NCBI GenBank assembly: GCA_024231975.1
Contig: JAAEQB010000052.1
Location: 48,900-112,899, forward strand
Direction of reading: 5' to 3'
DNA: 64,000 bases
Source: Allobosea sp.
GTDB lineage: Bacteria > Pseudomonadota > Alphaproteobacteria > Rhizobiales > Beijerinckiaceae
The notes under the pieces were generated by a model that worked only from the letters and a program-made list of their open reading frames with translations, was not told the origin of the DNA and did no database searches. How positions within the stretch are numbered: the stretch's first letter is position 1; every line of letters begins with the position of its first letter. Positions 43,034-51,221 of the stretch are shown piece after piece. A program made the translations under genes and the position numbers.

Positions 43034-43456
43034 TCACGGATAGCCGATCACTGGCAGGCCTTCCGCCAGCCAGCCCTTGTCCCTGGGATTGCCGAGTAGG
43101 CCGCCGCGGACGTCGACCAGTTCCTTCCAGCCGCGCCCGACGAGCTTCTTCTGCAAGGTGGAGGTCCGGCTGCCGGTCCGGCAGATCAGCGCGATCGGCT
43201 TGCCGGGATGATCGAGCTTCAGCGCCGCCAGCCTGACCTCGAAGGCGCTGCCGGTCATGTCGAGCTTGACCGCGCCTTCCGGCACGCCGGTATCGGCCCA
43301 TTCCTCGGGCGTGCGGATGTCGACGAGCACGAGCTTGCCGGCCTTGGCCGCCTCATGCGCCTCGCGGACGGAGAGCGAGGGCAGGGGCGTCTGCGCATTG
43401 CCGACGGCTAGCAATGTGCAGCTGAAGGCGAGCAGCAGGAGGGCGCGGCGGTTCAT
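43034..43456 (-). CDS. Exported rhodanese-like protein
   Basis: A 140-residue protein with a signal peptide (residues 1-21, ending AVGNA before QTPLP) and one rhodanese domain. VLVDIRTPEEWADTGVPEGAVKLD is the usual entry (in pieces), and the active-site loop is ICRTGSRT with the catalytic cysteine. It should act as a sulfurtransferase or phosphatase-like protein in the periplasm. The ATG at 43456 gives the signal peptide; a longer frame is not coding. It lies 65 bases downstream of a second acetyltransferase gene. Confidence 0.88.
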   Translation of the reverse strand: MNRRALLLLAFSCTLLAVGNAQTPLPSLSVREAHEAAKAGKLVLVDIRTPEEWADTGVPEGAVKLDMTGSAFEVRLAALKLDHPGKPIALICRTGSRTSTLQKKLVGRGWKELVDVRGGLLGNPRDKGWLAEGLPVIGYP

Positions 43457-43521
43457 GTCAGGGCGATACTCCCAAGACATGGGCCGCTGCAATTCACGAA
43501 GCCTGGAAACACCAGCCATGC

Positions 43522-44121
43522 TCAAGGACGCGTCGAGCGAAACCCGGTCCTGTCCGCCTCGGTGATCGCGCGCAGCACCTTGCAAGGCACGCCGGCTGCG
43601 ATCACCCCGGCGGGAACATCGCGCGTCACGACGCTGCCGGCGCCGATGATGGCGTCGTCGCCGATCGTGACGCCCTGGTTGATCTGGACGCCGCCGCCGA
43701 CCCAGACCCGGTTGCCGATCGTCACCGGCCTGGCATAGCAGCCGCCGGCGACGCGCTCGGCCGGGTCGATGGCGTGGTTCGAGGTGTAGATGCCGACGCG
43801 CGGGCCGAGCAGGACGTTGTCACCGATGGTGATCTCGCCGCCATCGAGCATGACGCAGTCGAAATTGGCGTAGAAGCTACGGCCGATCGAGATGTTGAAG
43901 CCGAACTCGCAGCGGAGATTCGGCTCGAAATGGGCACCGGGACCGACCTCGCGCAGGAAAGCCCGCAGCAGCGCCTCGCGCTCGGCCTGCGGCTGGCCAA
44001 GGCTGCGGTTATAGGCGTCGGTCAGCGTGACGGCCCGCGCCCGGGCTGCGATCAGCTCGGGCGTGAGGTCGTCATACATGCGCCCCGAGAGCATGAGGGC
44101 GCGCTGGTCTTCCAATGTCAT
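43522..44121 (-). CDS. Sugar O-acetyltransferase (Maa/NodL/LacA family)
   Basis: Left-handed beta-helix acetyltransferase of 199 residues, acting on maltose-like, galactoside or Nod-factor sugars in characterised members. The family opening is MLSGRMYDDLTPEL with RARAVTLTDAYN, then FEPNLRCEFGFNISIGRSFYANF (in pieces), the catalytic His in YTSNHAIDPAER, and repeats VTIGNRVWVGGGVQINQGVTIGDDAIIGAGSVV. It is the second hexapeptide transferase within 2.6 kb, in a branch different from the CatB-type one. Substrate not known. Confidence 0.92.
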   Translation of the reverse strand: MTLEDQRALMLSGRMYDDLTPELIAARARAVTLTDAYNRSLGQPQAEREALLRAFLREVGPGAHFEPNLRCEFGFNISIGRSFYANFDCVMLDGGEITIGDNVLLGPRVGIYTSNHAIDPAERVAGGCYARPVTIGNRVWVGGGVQINQGVTIGDDAIIGAGSVVTRDVPAGVIAAGVPCKVLRAITEADRTGFRSTRP

Positions 44122-44170
44122 CGCGGATCAAGACGAAGCCGGCAGCCGAGCCGCCGGCCTCTGTCCAATC

Positions 44171-45373
44171 TCAACGCAGCTCAGCGCAGAAGCGCTGGAT
44201 GCGGCGGCAGGCCTCTTCCAGCTTCTCGTCCGAGGTGGCGTAGGAGATGCGGAAGTTCGGGCCGAGGCCGAAGGAGGAGCCGTGCACGGCCGCGACCGCC
44301 TCGTTCTCCAGCAGGCCCATGACGAGGTCTTCGTCCGTCTCGATCTTCTTGCCGTTCGGCAGGGTCTTGCCGATCAGCTCCGAGCAGTCCGGATAGACGT
44401 AGAAGGCGCCTTCCGGCGTCGGGCACTTCAGGCCGCGGGTCTGGTTCAGCATGGAGACGACGAGGTCGCGCCGGCGCTCGAACGCCTTGCGGAACACCGG
44501 GATGTGCTCCTGCGTGCCGTCGAGCGCCTCGACAGCCGCCCATTGCGAGATCGCCGAAGTGCCGGAGGTCTGCTGGCCCTGGACCAGGTCCATGGCATTG
44601 ATCAGGTGCTGCGGACCCGCCGCGTAGCCGATGCGCCAGCCGGTCATGGCATAGGACTTCGAGACGCCGTTCATGGTCAGCGTGCGCTCGTAGAGGCCGG
44701 GCTCGACCTGCGCCGGAGTGACGAACTTGAAGTCGCCATAGACCAGGTGCTCGTACATGTCGTCGGTCAGCACCCAGACATGCGGATGGCGCATCAGGAC
44801 ATCGGTCAGCGCCTTCATCTCGGCATGGGTGTAGGCGGCGCCCGACGGGTTCGACGGCGAGTTCAGGATCAGCCACTTGGTCTTCGGCGTGATCGCGGCC
44901 TCGAGATCGGCCGGCTGGAGCTTGAAGTTGTTCTGGATGGTGGCTTCGCAGAAGGTCGGCGTGCCGCCGCAGAGCGCGACCATCTCAGGATAGCTGACCC
45001 AGTACGGCGCGACGCAGATGACCTCGTCGCCCGGGTTCAGCGTGGCGAGCAGGGCATTGTAGATGACGTGCTTGCCGCCGGTGCCGACGATGGTCTGGCT
45101 GGCCTTGTAGTCGAGGCCGTTCTCGCGCTTCAGCTTGCGGGTGATCGCCTCGCGCAGCTGCGGAATGCCGGCGACCGGCGTGTACTTCGTCTCGCCGCGG
45201 CGGATCGCGGCGATCGCCGCTTCCTTGATATTGTCCGGCGTGTCGAAATCGGGCTCGCCGACGGAGAGCGAGATCACGTCCTTGCCCTGCGCTTTCAGGT
45301 CGCGCGCCTTCTGCGTGATGGTGATGGTCGCAGACGGCTTCACGCGCTTCAGGGCGTCGGCAAGGAAAGCCAT
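44171..45373 (-). CDS. Aspartate/prephenate aminotransferase-like PLP enzyme
   Basis: Class I aminotransferase of 400 residues, close to the AspC/AatA group of alphaproteobacteria, interconverting aspartate and oxaloacetate and often prephenate to arogenate. The start is FLADALKRVKPSATI, then SLSVGEPDFDTPDNIKEAA, GTGGKHVIYNAL, LNSPSNPSGA and the Schiff-base lysine in MNGVSKSYAMTGWRIGY. The ATG at 45373 has GGAG nine bases upstream. A GCAATGG/CCATTGC dyad lies about 20 bases upstream (45393-45409), too weak for a firm claim. Confidence 0.93.
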   Translation of the reverse strand: MAFLADALKRVKPSATITITQKARDLKAQGKDVISLSVGEPDFDTPDNIKEAAIAAIRRGETKYTPVAGIPQLREAITRKLKRENGLDYKASQTIVGTGGKHVIYNALLATLNPGDEVICVAPYWVSYPEMVALCGGTPTFCEATIQNNFKLQPADLEAAITPKTKWLILNSPSNPSGAAYTHAEMKALTDVLMRHPHVWVLTDDMYEHLVYGDFKFVTPAQVEPGLYERTLTMNGVSKSYAMTGWRIGYAAGPQHLINAMDLVQGQQTSGTSAISQWAAVEALDGTQEHIPVFRKAFERRRDLVVSMLNQTRGLKCPTPEGAFYVYPDCSELIGKTLPNGKKIETDEDLVMGLLENEAVAAVHGSSFGLGPNFRISYATSDEKLEEACRRIQRFCAELR

Positions 45374-45590
45374 GATCCAGATCTCCGGGAGGGCAATGGC
45401 GCCCATTGCGGGCGCGGGGCGTGGTTTAGGCCCCCGGGCCGGGCACTGCAAGCGAGACTGCTTGATATCGGCCAGAAACGACAGGAATGGCTGGCAGGCC
45501 GCCATGGTCGTAGGGCAATTTCGCCGCCTCCTTCGAGGCTTTCCTGGTCATGATTTTGGCGAGGCGGCTTGAGGCCGCCTGCCAGACCGC

Positions 45591-45794
45591 TCATTTGTCG
45601 AAGAGCGGGGCAGCCTCGGCTTTCTTCTTCGCCCGTAACGGCGTCTTGCGCGCCAGGCCCTTGCGGGGTGCTGGAGTGGCGCTGGCGCTCTCCGGCACGG
45701 GGGCGGCCGGCGCCGCGGTGACAGCTTGCGCGCGGGCCGGCTGCGGCGCCGGTTTCTCGGGCTGGGCCGGGTCGATCGTGCGGAAACGGATCAT
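45591..45794 (-). CDS. Small Ala/Pro/Lys-rich protein
   Basis: A 67-residue protein, MIRFRTIDPAQPEKPAPQPA at the start, followed by an Ala/Pro-rich stretch and a basic end (RKGLARKTPLRAKKKAE). It overlaps the preceding 44-residue gene as ATGA, which supports it being translated. It looks disordered. It may bind nucleic acid; nothing more can be said. Confidence 0.6.
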   Translation of the reverse strand: MIRFRTIDPAQPEKPAPQPARAQAVTAAPAAPVPESASATPAPRKGLARKTPLRAKKKAEAAPLFDK

Positions 45795-45925
45795 TTCTTC
45801 TTCGGTGCCGCCGCTGCCTTGGCGACGGCGGAGGCGAAACCCGCCGGAGGGGTCGCGCTCGCCTTCGGCTTGTCCTTCTTGGGCTTCTTGGCCTCGCGAT
45901 TGCTACGCTGCTCGCCTTTTGGCAT
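45791..45925 (-). CDS. Very small Lys-rich conserved-type protein
   Basis: A 44-residue protein, MPKGEQRSNREAKKPKKDKP and then an Ala/Pro-rich tail ending APKKK. I recall short proteins opening MPKG(Q/E)QRSNRE in many Hyphomicrobiales, so this is probably a real gene although it is far below usual length cut-offs. AAGGAGAT lies just upstream of the ATG, and its stop overlaps the next small gene by four bases (ATGA). Very basic and likely unstructured; a nucleic-acid or ribosome link is only a guess. Confidence 0.7.
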   Translation of the reverse strand: MPKGEQRSNREAKKPKKDKPKASATPPAGFASAVAKAAAAPKKK

Positions 45926-46139
45926 CTCTCATCTCCTTCTGTCGGAACAACGGGCGCAGCCGCTCGGGTTGAGGCGGCTTGAGCCTGTGCTGGTCGGGAC
46001 GGCTGCGAGCTTAGGTCATGGCGGCCGGCTCCCGGCTGCCGCGGCCGGCCTGCGGAAACCGGGCCGTCAGATCGAGCAGAAGTGGAGCCTAGGGCAGAGG
46101 CGCGGCGAGAGCACGCGCTTTCTTGGGGCGGTCCCCAGG

Positions 46140-46373
46140 TCAGGCGGCCTCGCGGAGGCGCTCGCGGCGGCGCAGAACTGTCGCGACCGCGACGGCGTTC
46201 CATCGTGGCCGCCCGAAGCAGGGAAAGCCGCGCCGGTTTAGCCGGCGGGCGATGTCGGCGGGATCGCCGATGCCGGCCCCGACAAGCTGGTCGATCAGGG
46301 CGCCGGCGGCTTCCAGGAAGATGGCGAGCAGCGCCCTGTCGAGGTCGCGACTCGCCTTGTCGGCTGCGGGCAT
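46140..46373 (-). CDS. Hypothetical protein with recombinase-domain-like motif
   Basis: A 77-residue frame. Its C-terminal half (DPADIARRLNRRGFPCFGRPR then WNAVAVATVLRRRERL) reads like the stretch of serine recombinases where ILxxLNxxGIPT is followed by W and VxxIL. It has none of the catalytic N-terminal domain, so it may be a small independent protein or a relic. The start is uncertain; an in-frame ATG at 46397 would overlap the upstream gene. Confidence 0.45.
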   Translation of the reverse strand: MPAADKASRDLDRALLAIFLEAAGALIDQLVGAGIGDPADIARRLNRRGFPCFGRPRWNAVAVATVLRRRERLREAA

Positions 46374-46377
46374 CCCG

Positions 46378-46608
46378 TCAGTGGACACCCATGCCATAGC
46401 TCGGCTCGACCTCGTTCGGGGAGAGCAGCACGGCATTGGGGTGGCCGCCCTCCGACAGCGCGAAGCGGACCGCCTCCTTCTGGTTGCGGAAGATGCCTTC
46501 GCTGCGGCCTTCGAGGTCGCGCGCGACCCAAAAGCCGTGGCTCGACTGGCCGACCAGGAAGAGATGGCTCTCGCCGGTGAGCGGCTGCAGCGGCTTGAAT
46601 TGTCCCAT
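46378..46608 (-). CDS. Hypothetical small protein
   Basis: A 76-residue soluble protein (MGQFKPLQPLTGESHLFLVG, then GFWVARDLEGRSEGIF and KEAVRFALSEGG). The pattern of a beta-hairpin, a long helix and a strand resembles DUF2188-like small proteins, though this is not firm. It is followed by a recombinase-motif frame and preceded by a small membrane-protein gene, all on the minus strand. Codon usage fits the genome. Confidence 0.68.
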   Translation of the reverse strand: MGQFKPLQPLTGESHLFLVGQSSHGFWVARDLEGRSEGIFRNQKEAVRFALSEGGHPNAVLLSPNEVEPSYGMGVH

Positions 46609-46618
46609 GGCGGCGTCC

Positions 46619-46804
46619 TCAGTTCGGCAAGGCGAACCAGGCGCGCAGGCCGATGAAGGCGGCGGCTGCCAGTGCGAACACGGCGAGCGCGACCATCTCG
46701 GCACAGAGAATTCCGACGACCGGGCGGCGGCTGGCGACGCTGTCATAGACGGCGCGGGCGCGGCGCTGCTGGCTGGTGCGAAACAGGGAAGTGTTCATCG
46801 ACAT
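46619..46804 (-). CDS. Small single-pass membrane protein
   Basis: A 61-residue protein with a basic N terminus (FRTSQQRRARAVYDSVASRR) and one hydrophobic helix (about 35-56, ILCAEMVALAVFALAAAAFIG), so likely membrane-bound. The ATG at 46804 follows GGAGG with five bases between. It heads a three-gene minus-strand unit. The ATG is divergent from the YaiI gene, with 126 bases between. No known family. Confidence 0.6.
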   Translation of the reverse strand: MSMNTSLFRTSQQRRARAVYDSVASRRPVVGILCAEMVALAVFALAAAAFIGLRAWFALPN

Positions 46805-46930
46805 ATCGACCTCCATCGATGCCGATGATGTAGGTCTGGGGCCGATAAGACCGCCATGCGGAAGGCGATGGCGCGCATAAGGCCGGCATAAAGGCTTGCG
46901 CGGGACCGTTCCGGCTGCGATGCCGGCGCC

Positions 46931-47410
46931 ATGGAAGCTCCCGCCAACACCATCGCGATCCATATCGACGCCGACGCCTGTCCGGTGAAGCCGGAGGTCT
47001 ATCGCGTCGCCGAGCGGCACAGGCTCAAGGTCTTCGTCGTCGCCAACAGCTTCATGCAGGTGCCGCGCGAGCTCTGGATCGAGCGTGTCGTCGTGCCCGG
47101 TAATTTCGATGCCGCCGATGACTGGATCGCCGAGCGCGCCCGCCGCGGCGCGATCGTGATCACCGCCGACATCCCGCTCGCCGACCGCTGCATCAAGGCC
47201 GGCGCCGATGTGATCGGCCCGACCGGCAAGCCCTTCACCGAAGCCTCGATCGGCATGGCGCTGGCGACCCGCGACATGATGGAGGACCTGCGCGCCATGG
47301 GCAGCGTCAGCGGCGGGCCGAAGCCGTTCTCGCAGAAGGACCGCTCGGCCTTCCTGCAGGCGCTGGACGTCGCGGTGCAGCGCCTGAAGCGGGCGGGGTT
47401 TACGGCGTAA
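46931..47410 (+). CDS. YaiI/YqxD family protein (DUF188)
   Basis: A 159-residue cytosolic protein of the UPF0178/YaiI-YqxD family, a PIN-like nuclease fold. It begins IAIHIDADACPVKPEVYRVA (in pieces) with its acidic cluster, and has ITADIPLADRCIKAGADVIGPTG and GPKPFSQKDRSAF, matching the family. Activity is not proven in any member to my knowledge. It stands alone and is convergent with the HExxH protein gene. Confidence 0.93.
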   Translation: MEAPANTIAIHIDADACPVKPEVYRVAERHRLKVFVVANSFMQVPRELWIERVVVPGNFDAADDWIAERARRGAIVITADIPLADRCIKAGADVIGPTGKPFTEASIGMALATRDMMEDLRAMGSVSGGPKPFSQKDRSAFLQALDVAVQRLKRAGFTA

Positions 47411-47415
47411 CCTAG

Positions 47416-48396
47416 CTAGGGAACCTGCCCCGGCTGCAGAAGCTTGGGCAGGAAGCCTGCAGCCAGCAGCAGCCGCTTCTGGCGGTCTGACACCTCGTTC
47501 AGGCCGCGGCGGAAGTCGATCCTGTGCACATACATCCAGCCGAGTTTCATCGGTGTCTGCCGGCGCAGGCGCGAAATCCACGGCGTGGCGTCATGGTCCG
47601 TCACGACGGTTCCGCCACCCATGATCGAATAGTATCGCCCAAGCGTCCGGCCATACTGCGCAGTGTCCTGCTGGGCTCTGGGCAGGGTGAGCGCATAGGA
47701 CCGGTCGATATGGTCGAACACTGTCGAGCCGGGATCGCGTAGCCAGTGGCCGACCTCGTGCGCGGCCGCGAACTGGCCGGTCTTCCCACCGATCCCGCGG
47801 GCCCGGCCTGCCCTGAAATTATGCTCTCCGAACTGGACGCTTTCGTCGGTGATGCGGGTCATCCGGTCCCGGAAGCTCGCGCCCGGATTGGCCAGATGCG
47901 CGACCTCGATGACGGCATGGCTACCCGCACCGACCGGCTGCAGATCGATCTCGAGCACACCGGCGACATGCGCCGGCACTTTGGGATTGCCGATCAGTTG
48001 CCAGAAATCGGCGTCGCTCAGGCTGTCTCCATTCTCGGTCGGGAGGAACACCATCTGGTTGTTCCAGACGGTCTCGACGATGTGCTTGAAACGCTTGGTG
48101 AAATCCTGCCATTCGCTGGCGAGCCAGCTGCGGCAAGGCACGGGTTGGCCGCCGGCGTCGACGACGCTGCCGCGTTTGAAGTCGTCCTTGCTCGCGGCGA
48201 GATGGGATGGGGGGAGCGGTCCCGCAGGCGATCCCGGAAGGCTGGAGGCATGGCGGGTTCTCGCCCACGCCGTCGAGGGATCGAGGGGAATGAGCGTCAC
48301 TTTCAACCTGATGCGAAGCTGCGCGGGTTGTCCCGTTCCCGCACGGTCGAAGAACGAGTCGTAGTTGGGTTCGAGGATGAAGGGCCGGATCGCCAT
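47416..48396 (-). CDS. HExxH-motif hypothetical protein (putative metallopeptidase)
   Basis: A 326-residue protein I cannot place in a named family. In the middle it has AAHEVGHWLRDPG, a zincin-type HExxH, with Asp four residues on, and downstream YSIMGGG, which looks like a Met-turn. The N-terminal third is a mixed beta region (FILEPNYDSFFDR, LRIRLKVTLIPLDPS) and the C-terminal part is basic. No signal peptide is visible. Proteins with an HExxH core and similar N terminus occur near contractile-injection or toxin genes, but none is here. It could also be a peptidase acting on a secreted partner. Confidence 0.65.
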   Translation of the reverse strand: MAIRPFILEPNYDSFFDRAGTGQPAQLRIRLKVTLIPLDPSTAWARTRHASSLPGSPAGPLPPSHLAASKDDFKRGSVVDAGGQPVPCRSWLASEWQDFTKRFKHIVETVWNNQMVFLPTENGDSLSDADFWQLIGNPKVPAHVAGVLEIDLQPVGAGSHAVIEVAHLANPGASFRDRMTRITDESVQFGEHNFRAGRARGIGGKTGQFAAAHEVGHWLRDPGSTVFDHIDRSYALTLPRAQQDTAQYGRTLGRYYSIMGGGTVVTDHDATPWISRLRRQTPMKLGWMYVHRIDFRRGLNEVSDRQKRLLLAAGFLPKLLQPGQVP

Positions 48397-48597
48397 TTCG
48401 TCACCTGCACTTTGGGAGCAGATTGGAGCGGAACGAGTCTCGCTCGAGGCACGGCTATCGGCGTCAGCCTAGCAGCAGCGGCACGACAGCGCCACGCTGT
48501 GCGTGTGGTGAGCGGCGGGCGGCTGGACGAATTGGGACGTTGCCCCTAATCCTGCCGCGAAAGCCCGCCTCTCAAACGGGCTCCCGGGAGGAAATCC

Positions 48598-49572
48598 ATG
48601 TCGCTGACCCGCCGTTCCACGCTCGGCCTCGTTGCCGGCGCCGTCTTCGCTCCGGCCATCGCGCGGGCGCAGAGCTATCCGTCGAAGCCGATCACCCTGG
48701 TCGTGCCCTATCCGGCGGGCGGGCCGACCGATGCGATCGCGCGTTTCGTCGCGCAAGACCTCTCGACCTCGATCGGTCAGAACGTCCTCGTCGACAACCG
48801 CGCCGGCGCCTCGGGCGCGGTCGGCACCCGCGCCGTCGCGCATGCCGCGCCCGACGGCCACACCTTCGTCTTCGGCAACAACCAGACGCATGGGAACAAC
48901 ATGTTCCTGCTGAAGGATCCCGGCTATGACGCGGTCAAGGACTTCGCGCCGGTCGCCGGCGTCGGCGCTTTCGAGCACGCTTTCGTGGTGCGCAACGACC
49001 TGCCTGCCAAAAACATCAAGGAGCTGATCGCGCTGGCCAAGGCCGATCCCGGCAAGCTCAACTATGGCTCGACCGGCGTCGGCTCCGGCTCGCATCTCGC
49101 CATGGAGCTGTTCATGCAGCGCACCGGCATCAAGATGACGCATGTGCCGTTCCGCGGCGCGGCGCCGCTGGTGCAGGAGATTATCGGTGGGCGCATCGAC
49201 ATCGCCAATTCGACGCTGCCCTCGGTGCTCGAGCAGATCAACGCCGGCACGCTCAGGGCGATCGCGCTGGCGAGCCCGGAGCGCAACCCTCGCGCCAAGG
49301 ATATCCCGACCCTGCGCGAGCAGGGCGTGACCGATGCCGACGCCGACAGCTGGGCCGCCTTCTTCGCGCCCGCCGCGACGCCGGCGCCGATCCTCGACGC
49401 GCTGTCCAAGGCCGTGCTGGCCTCGATCGCCAAGCCGGCGATCAGCGAGCAGATCCTCAAGCTCGGCTTCACCCTAAAGGTCCGCGACCCCGCCGCCTTC
49501 CGGCCCTATCACCAGCAGGAGATCGCGACCTGGGAGAAGATCATCAAGGAAGCCGGCGTGAAGCCGGAATGA
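48598..49572 (+). CDS. Bug-family tripartite tricarboxylate receptor
   Basis: Periplasmic solute receptor of the Bug/TctC family, 324 residues. A signal peptide (about 1-25, ending AIARA before QSYPS) is followed by YPSKPITLVVPYPAGGPTDAI, FVFGNNQTHGNN, GKLNYGSTGVGSGSHL, VPFRGAAPLVQEIIGG and a C-terminal helix-rich end. It binds a carboxylate or related small solute. The TctA/TctB membrane subunits are not nearby, so it is an orphan receptor. Start has GGGAGG seven bases upstream. Confidence 0.93.
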   Translation: MSLTRRSTLGLVAGAVFAPAIARAQSYPSKPITLVVPYPAGGPTDAIARFVAQDLSTSIGQNVLVDNRAGASGAVGTRAVAHAAPDGHTFVFGNNQTHGNNMFLLKDPGYDAVKDFAPVAGVGAFEHAFVVRNDLPAKNIKELIALAKADPGKLNYGSTGVGSGSHLAMELFMQRTGIKMTHVPFRGAAPLVQEIIGGRIDIANSTLPSVLEQINAGTLRAIALASPERNPRAKDIPTLREQGVTDADADSWAAFFAPAATPAPILDALSKAVLASIAKPAISEQILKLGFTLKVRDPAAFRPYHQQEIATWEKIIKEAGVKPE

Positions 49573-49587
49573 GCCCGGGCGACCGTC

Positions 49588-49680
49588 ATTCTCGGATGTA
49601 GCGAAGCGAAGATCCGAGAATCTCGAAAACGCCAGGGCGCCTTCTCGTCTTGAGATGGTCGGCTCAGGGCCGGCCATGAC
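49588..49680 (+). repeat. Hairpin repeat between the Bug gene and the SAF-domain gene
   Basis: Perfect 10-bp arms ATTCTCGGAT (49588-49597) and ATCCGAGAAT (49612-49621), then a second dyad ATGGTCGGC/GCCGGCCAT at 49653-49676. The shape and wording resemble dispersed Hyphomicrobiales repeats. No second copy in this window. Confidence 0.65.
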
Positions 49681-49706
49681 GACCTCGATAAGCCGGAGCC
49701 TTTCCC

Positions 49707-51011
49707 ATGAACCTGATGCCCAAGCTCGCCGCCCGCGCCGAGGCCGGCCGTCCCGTTCGCTGCGCGCTGATCGGCGCCGGCAAGTTCGGCTCGATGTTCT
49801 TGGCGCAGGTGCCGCATATCGCGGGCCTCGAGGTCGCCGCGATCGCCGATCTCGATCCCGAGCGGGCGAAGACCGCCTGCCGCACCGTCGGCTGGGACGA
49901 GGCCCGCATCGCCGCCACCCGCTTCGTCGATAGCGGCGTCACCGCCGCCGAGATGGACGGGGTCGAGGTGGTAATCGAGGCAACCGGCCATCCAGCCGCC
50001 GGCGTCCGCCATGCGCTCGCCGCGATCGCGGCCGGGCGCCATGTCGTCATGGTCAATGTCGAAGCCGATGTGCTGGTGGGGCCCGTCCTCGCGGCCAAGG
50101 CCAGGGCGGCGGGCGTGGTCTATTCGATGGCCTATGGCGACCAGCCGGCGCTCGTCGCCGAGATGGTCGACTGGGCCAGAGCCACCGGTTTCACCGTCGC
50201 GGCCGCCGGCAAGGGCACCAAGTACCTGCCGGCCTATCACCGCGTCACGCCGGACGAGGTCTGGAGCCATTACGGTTTGACGCCGGAGGCGGCGAAGGCC
50301 GCCGGCATGAACCCGCAAATGTTCAACTCCTTCCTCGACGGCACCAAATCGGCGATCGAGATGGCGGCGATCGCCAATGCCAGCGGTCTCGACGTGCCGG
50401 CAGACGGCCTCGCCTTTCCGCCTTGCGGCGTCGACGATCTCGCCCATGTCCTGCGGCCGAAGGCGGTCGGCGGCCAGCTCGACCATGACGGCATGGTCGA
50501 GGTCGTCTCCTCGCTGGAGCGCGACGGGCGGCCGGTCTTCCGCGACCTGCGCTGGGGCGTCTATGTCGTGCTGAAGGCGCCGAACCCCTATGCCGCCGCC
50601 TGCTTCAAGCAATATGGGTTGCCGACCGATTCCACCGGCCTCTACGCCGCGATGTACAAGCCCTTCCACCTGATCGGGCTCGAACTCTCGCTCTCGGTGC
50701 TGAACGCAGCCTTGCGCGGCGAGCCGACCGGCACGACCAAAAGCTGGCGCGGCGACGCGGTCGCGACCGCCAAGCGCGACCTCAAGGCCGGCGAGATGCT
50801 GGACGGGGAGGGCGGCTACACCGTCTACGGCAAGCTGATGCCGGCAGCAGCCAGCCGCGCGGCGAAGGCGCTGCCGATCGGTTTGGCGCATGGCGTGACA
50901 TTGAAGCGCGATGTTGCCGCCGGCTCGGTCGTTACCAGCGCCGATGTCGCGCTCGACGAGACCTCGCAGATCGTCTCACTTCGGCGTGAGCTTGAAGCAA
51001 CCGCCGGCTGA
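49707..51011 (+). CDS. NAD(P)-binding oxidoreductase with C-terminal SAF domain
   Basis: A 434-residue enzyme. The N-terminal Rossmann fold has LIGAGKFGSMFLAQ, with DLDPERA for the acidic loop and IEATGHPAAG, and the middle is like homoserine dehydrogenases. The last 80 residues (GEMLDGEGGYTVYGK, then LKRDVAAGSVVTSADV) form an SAF-type domain. Related enzymes act on sugar acids in catabolic clusters; the substrate here is unknown. It follows a Bug receptor, which hints at uptake and oxidation of a carboxylate. Start chosen at ATG 49707 with GGAG upstream. Confidence 0.88.
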   Translation: MNLMPKLAARAEAGRPVRCALIGAGKFGSMFLAQVPHIAGLEVAAIADLDPERAKTACRTVGWDEARIAATRFVDSGVTAAEMDGVEVVIEATGHPAAGVRHALAAIAAGRHVVMVNVEADVLVGPVLAAKARAAGVVYSMAYGDQPALVAEMVDWARATGFTVAAAGKGTKYLPAYHRVTPDEVWSHYGLTPEAAKAAGMNPQMFNSFLDGTKSAIEMAAIANASGLDVPADGLAFPPCGVDDLAHVLRPKAVGGQLDHDGMVEVVSSLERDGRPVFRDLRWGVYVVLKAPNPYAAACFKQYGLPTDSTGLYAAMYKPFHLIGLELSLSVLNAALRGEPTGTTKSWRGDAVATAKRDLKAGEMLDGEGGYTVYGKLMPAAASRAAKALPIGLAHGVTLKRDVAAGSVVTSADVALDETSQIVSLRRELEATAG

Positions 51012-51057
51012 ATCGTGCATTCTCCCTAAAGCGGTGTCGTTCTGGTTTTCCGGACCT

Positions 51058-51170
51058 GTCGTCCCGGGCGACCGAAGGGAGACCCGGGACCCATTCCGGA
51101 ACCTTATTCGGAAAGGCTCCGGAATGGGTCCCGGATCGGCGCGGCTTCGCCGCTTGTCCGGGGCGACCTC
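51058..51170. repeat. Long hairpin repeat (family C)
   Basis: Perfect 17-bp arms, CCGGGACCCATTCCGGA (51084-51100) and TCCGGAATGGGTCCCGG (51118-51134), with GTCCCGGGC/GTCCGGGGC-like outer sequences. It fills most of the 204-base gap before the sugar dehydrogenase gene. The long GC-rich stem would be a stable structure or a terminator for the upstream gene. One copy only. Confidence 0.75.
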
Positions 51171-51221
51171 ACAGAGGTTGAAATTGGGCGGATTGACGCC
51201 GGCCATCATCAGGAGATGTCG

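Noticed and set aside
45393..45409. GCAATGG-CGC-CCATTGC dyad upstream of the aminotransferase gene
   Set aside because: Possible operator, but it is short and GC-rich, in a stretch with many such dyads; kept only as a note in that gene's entry.
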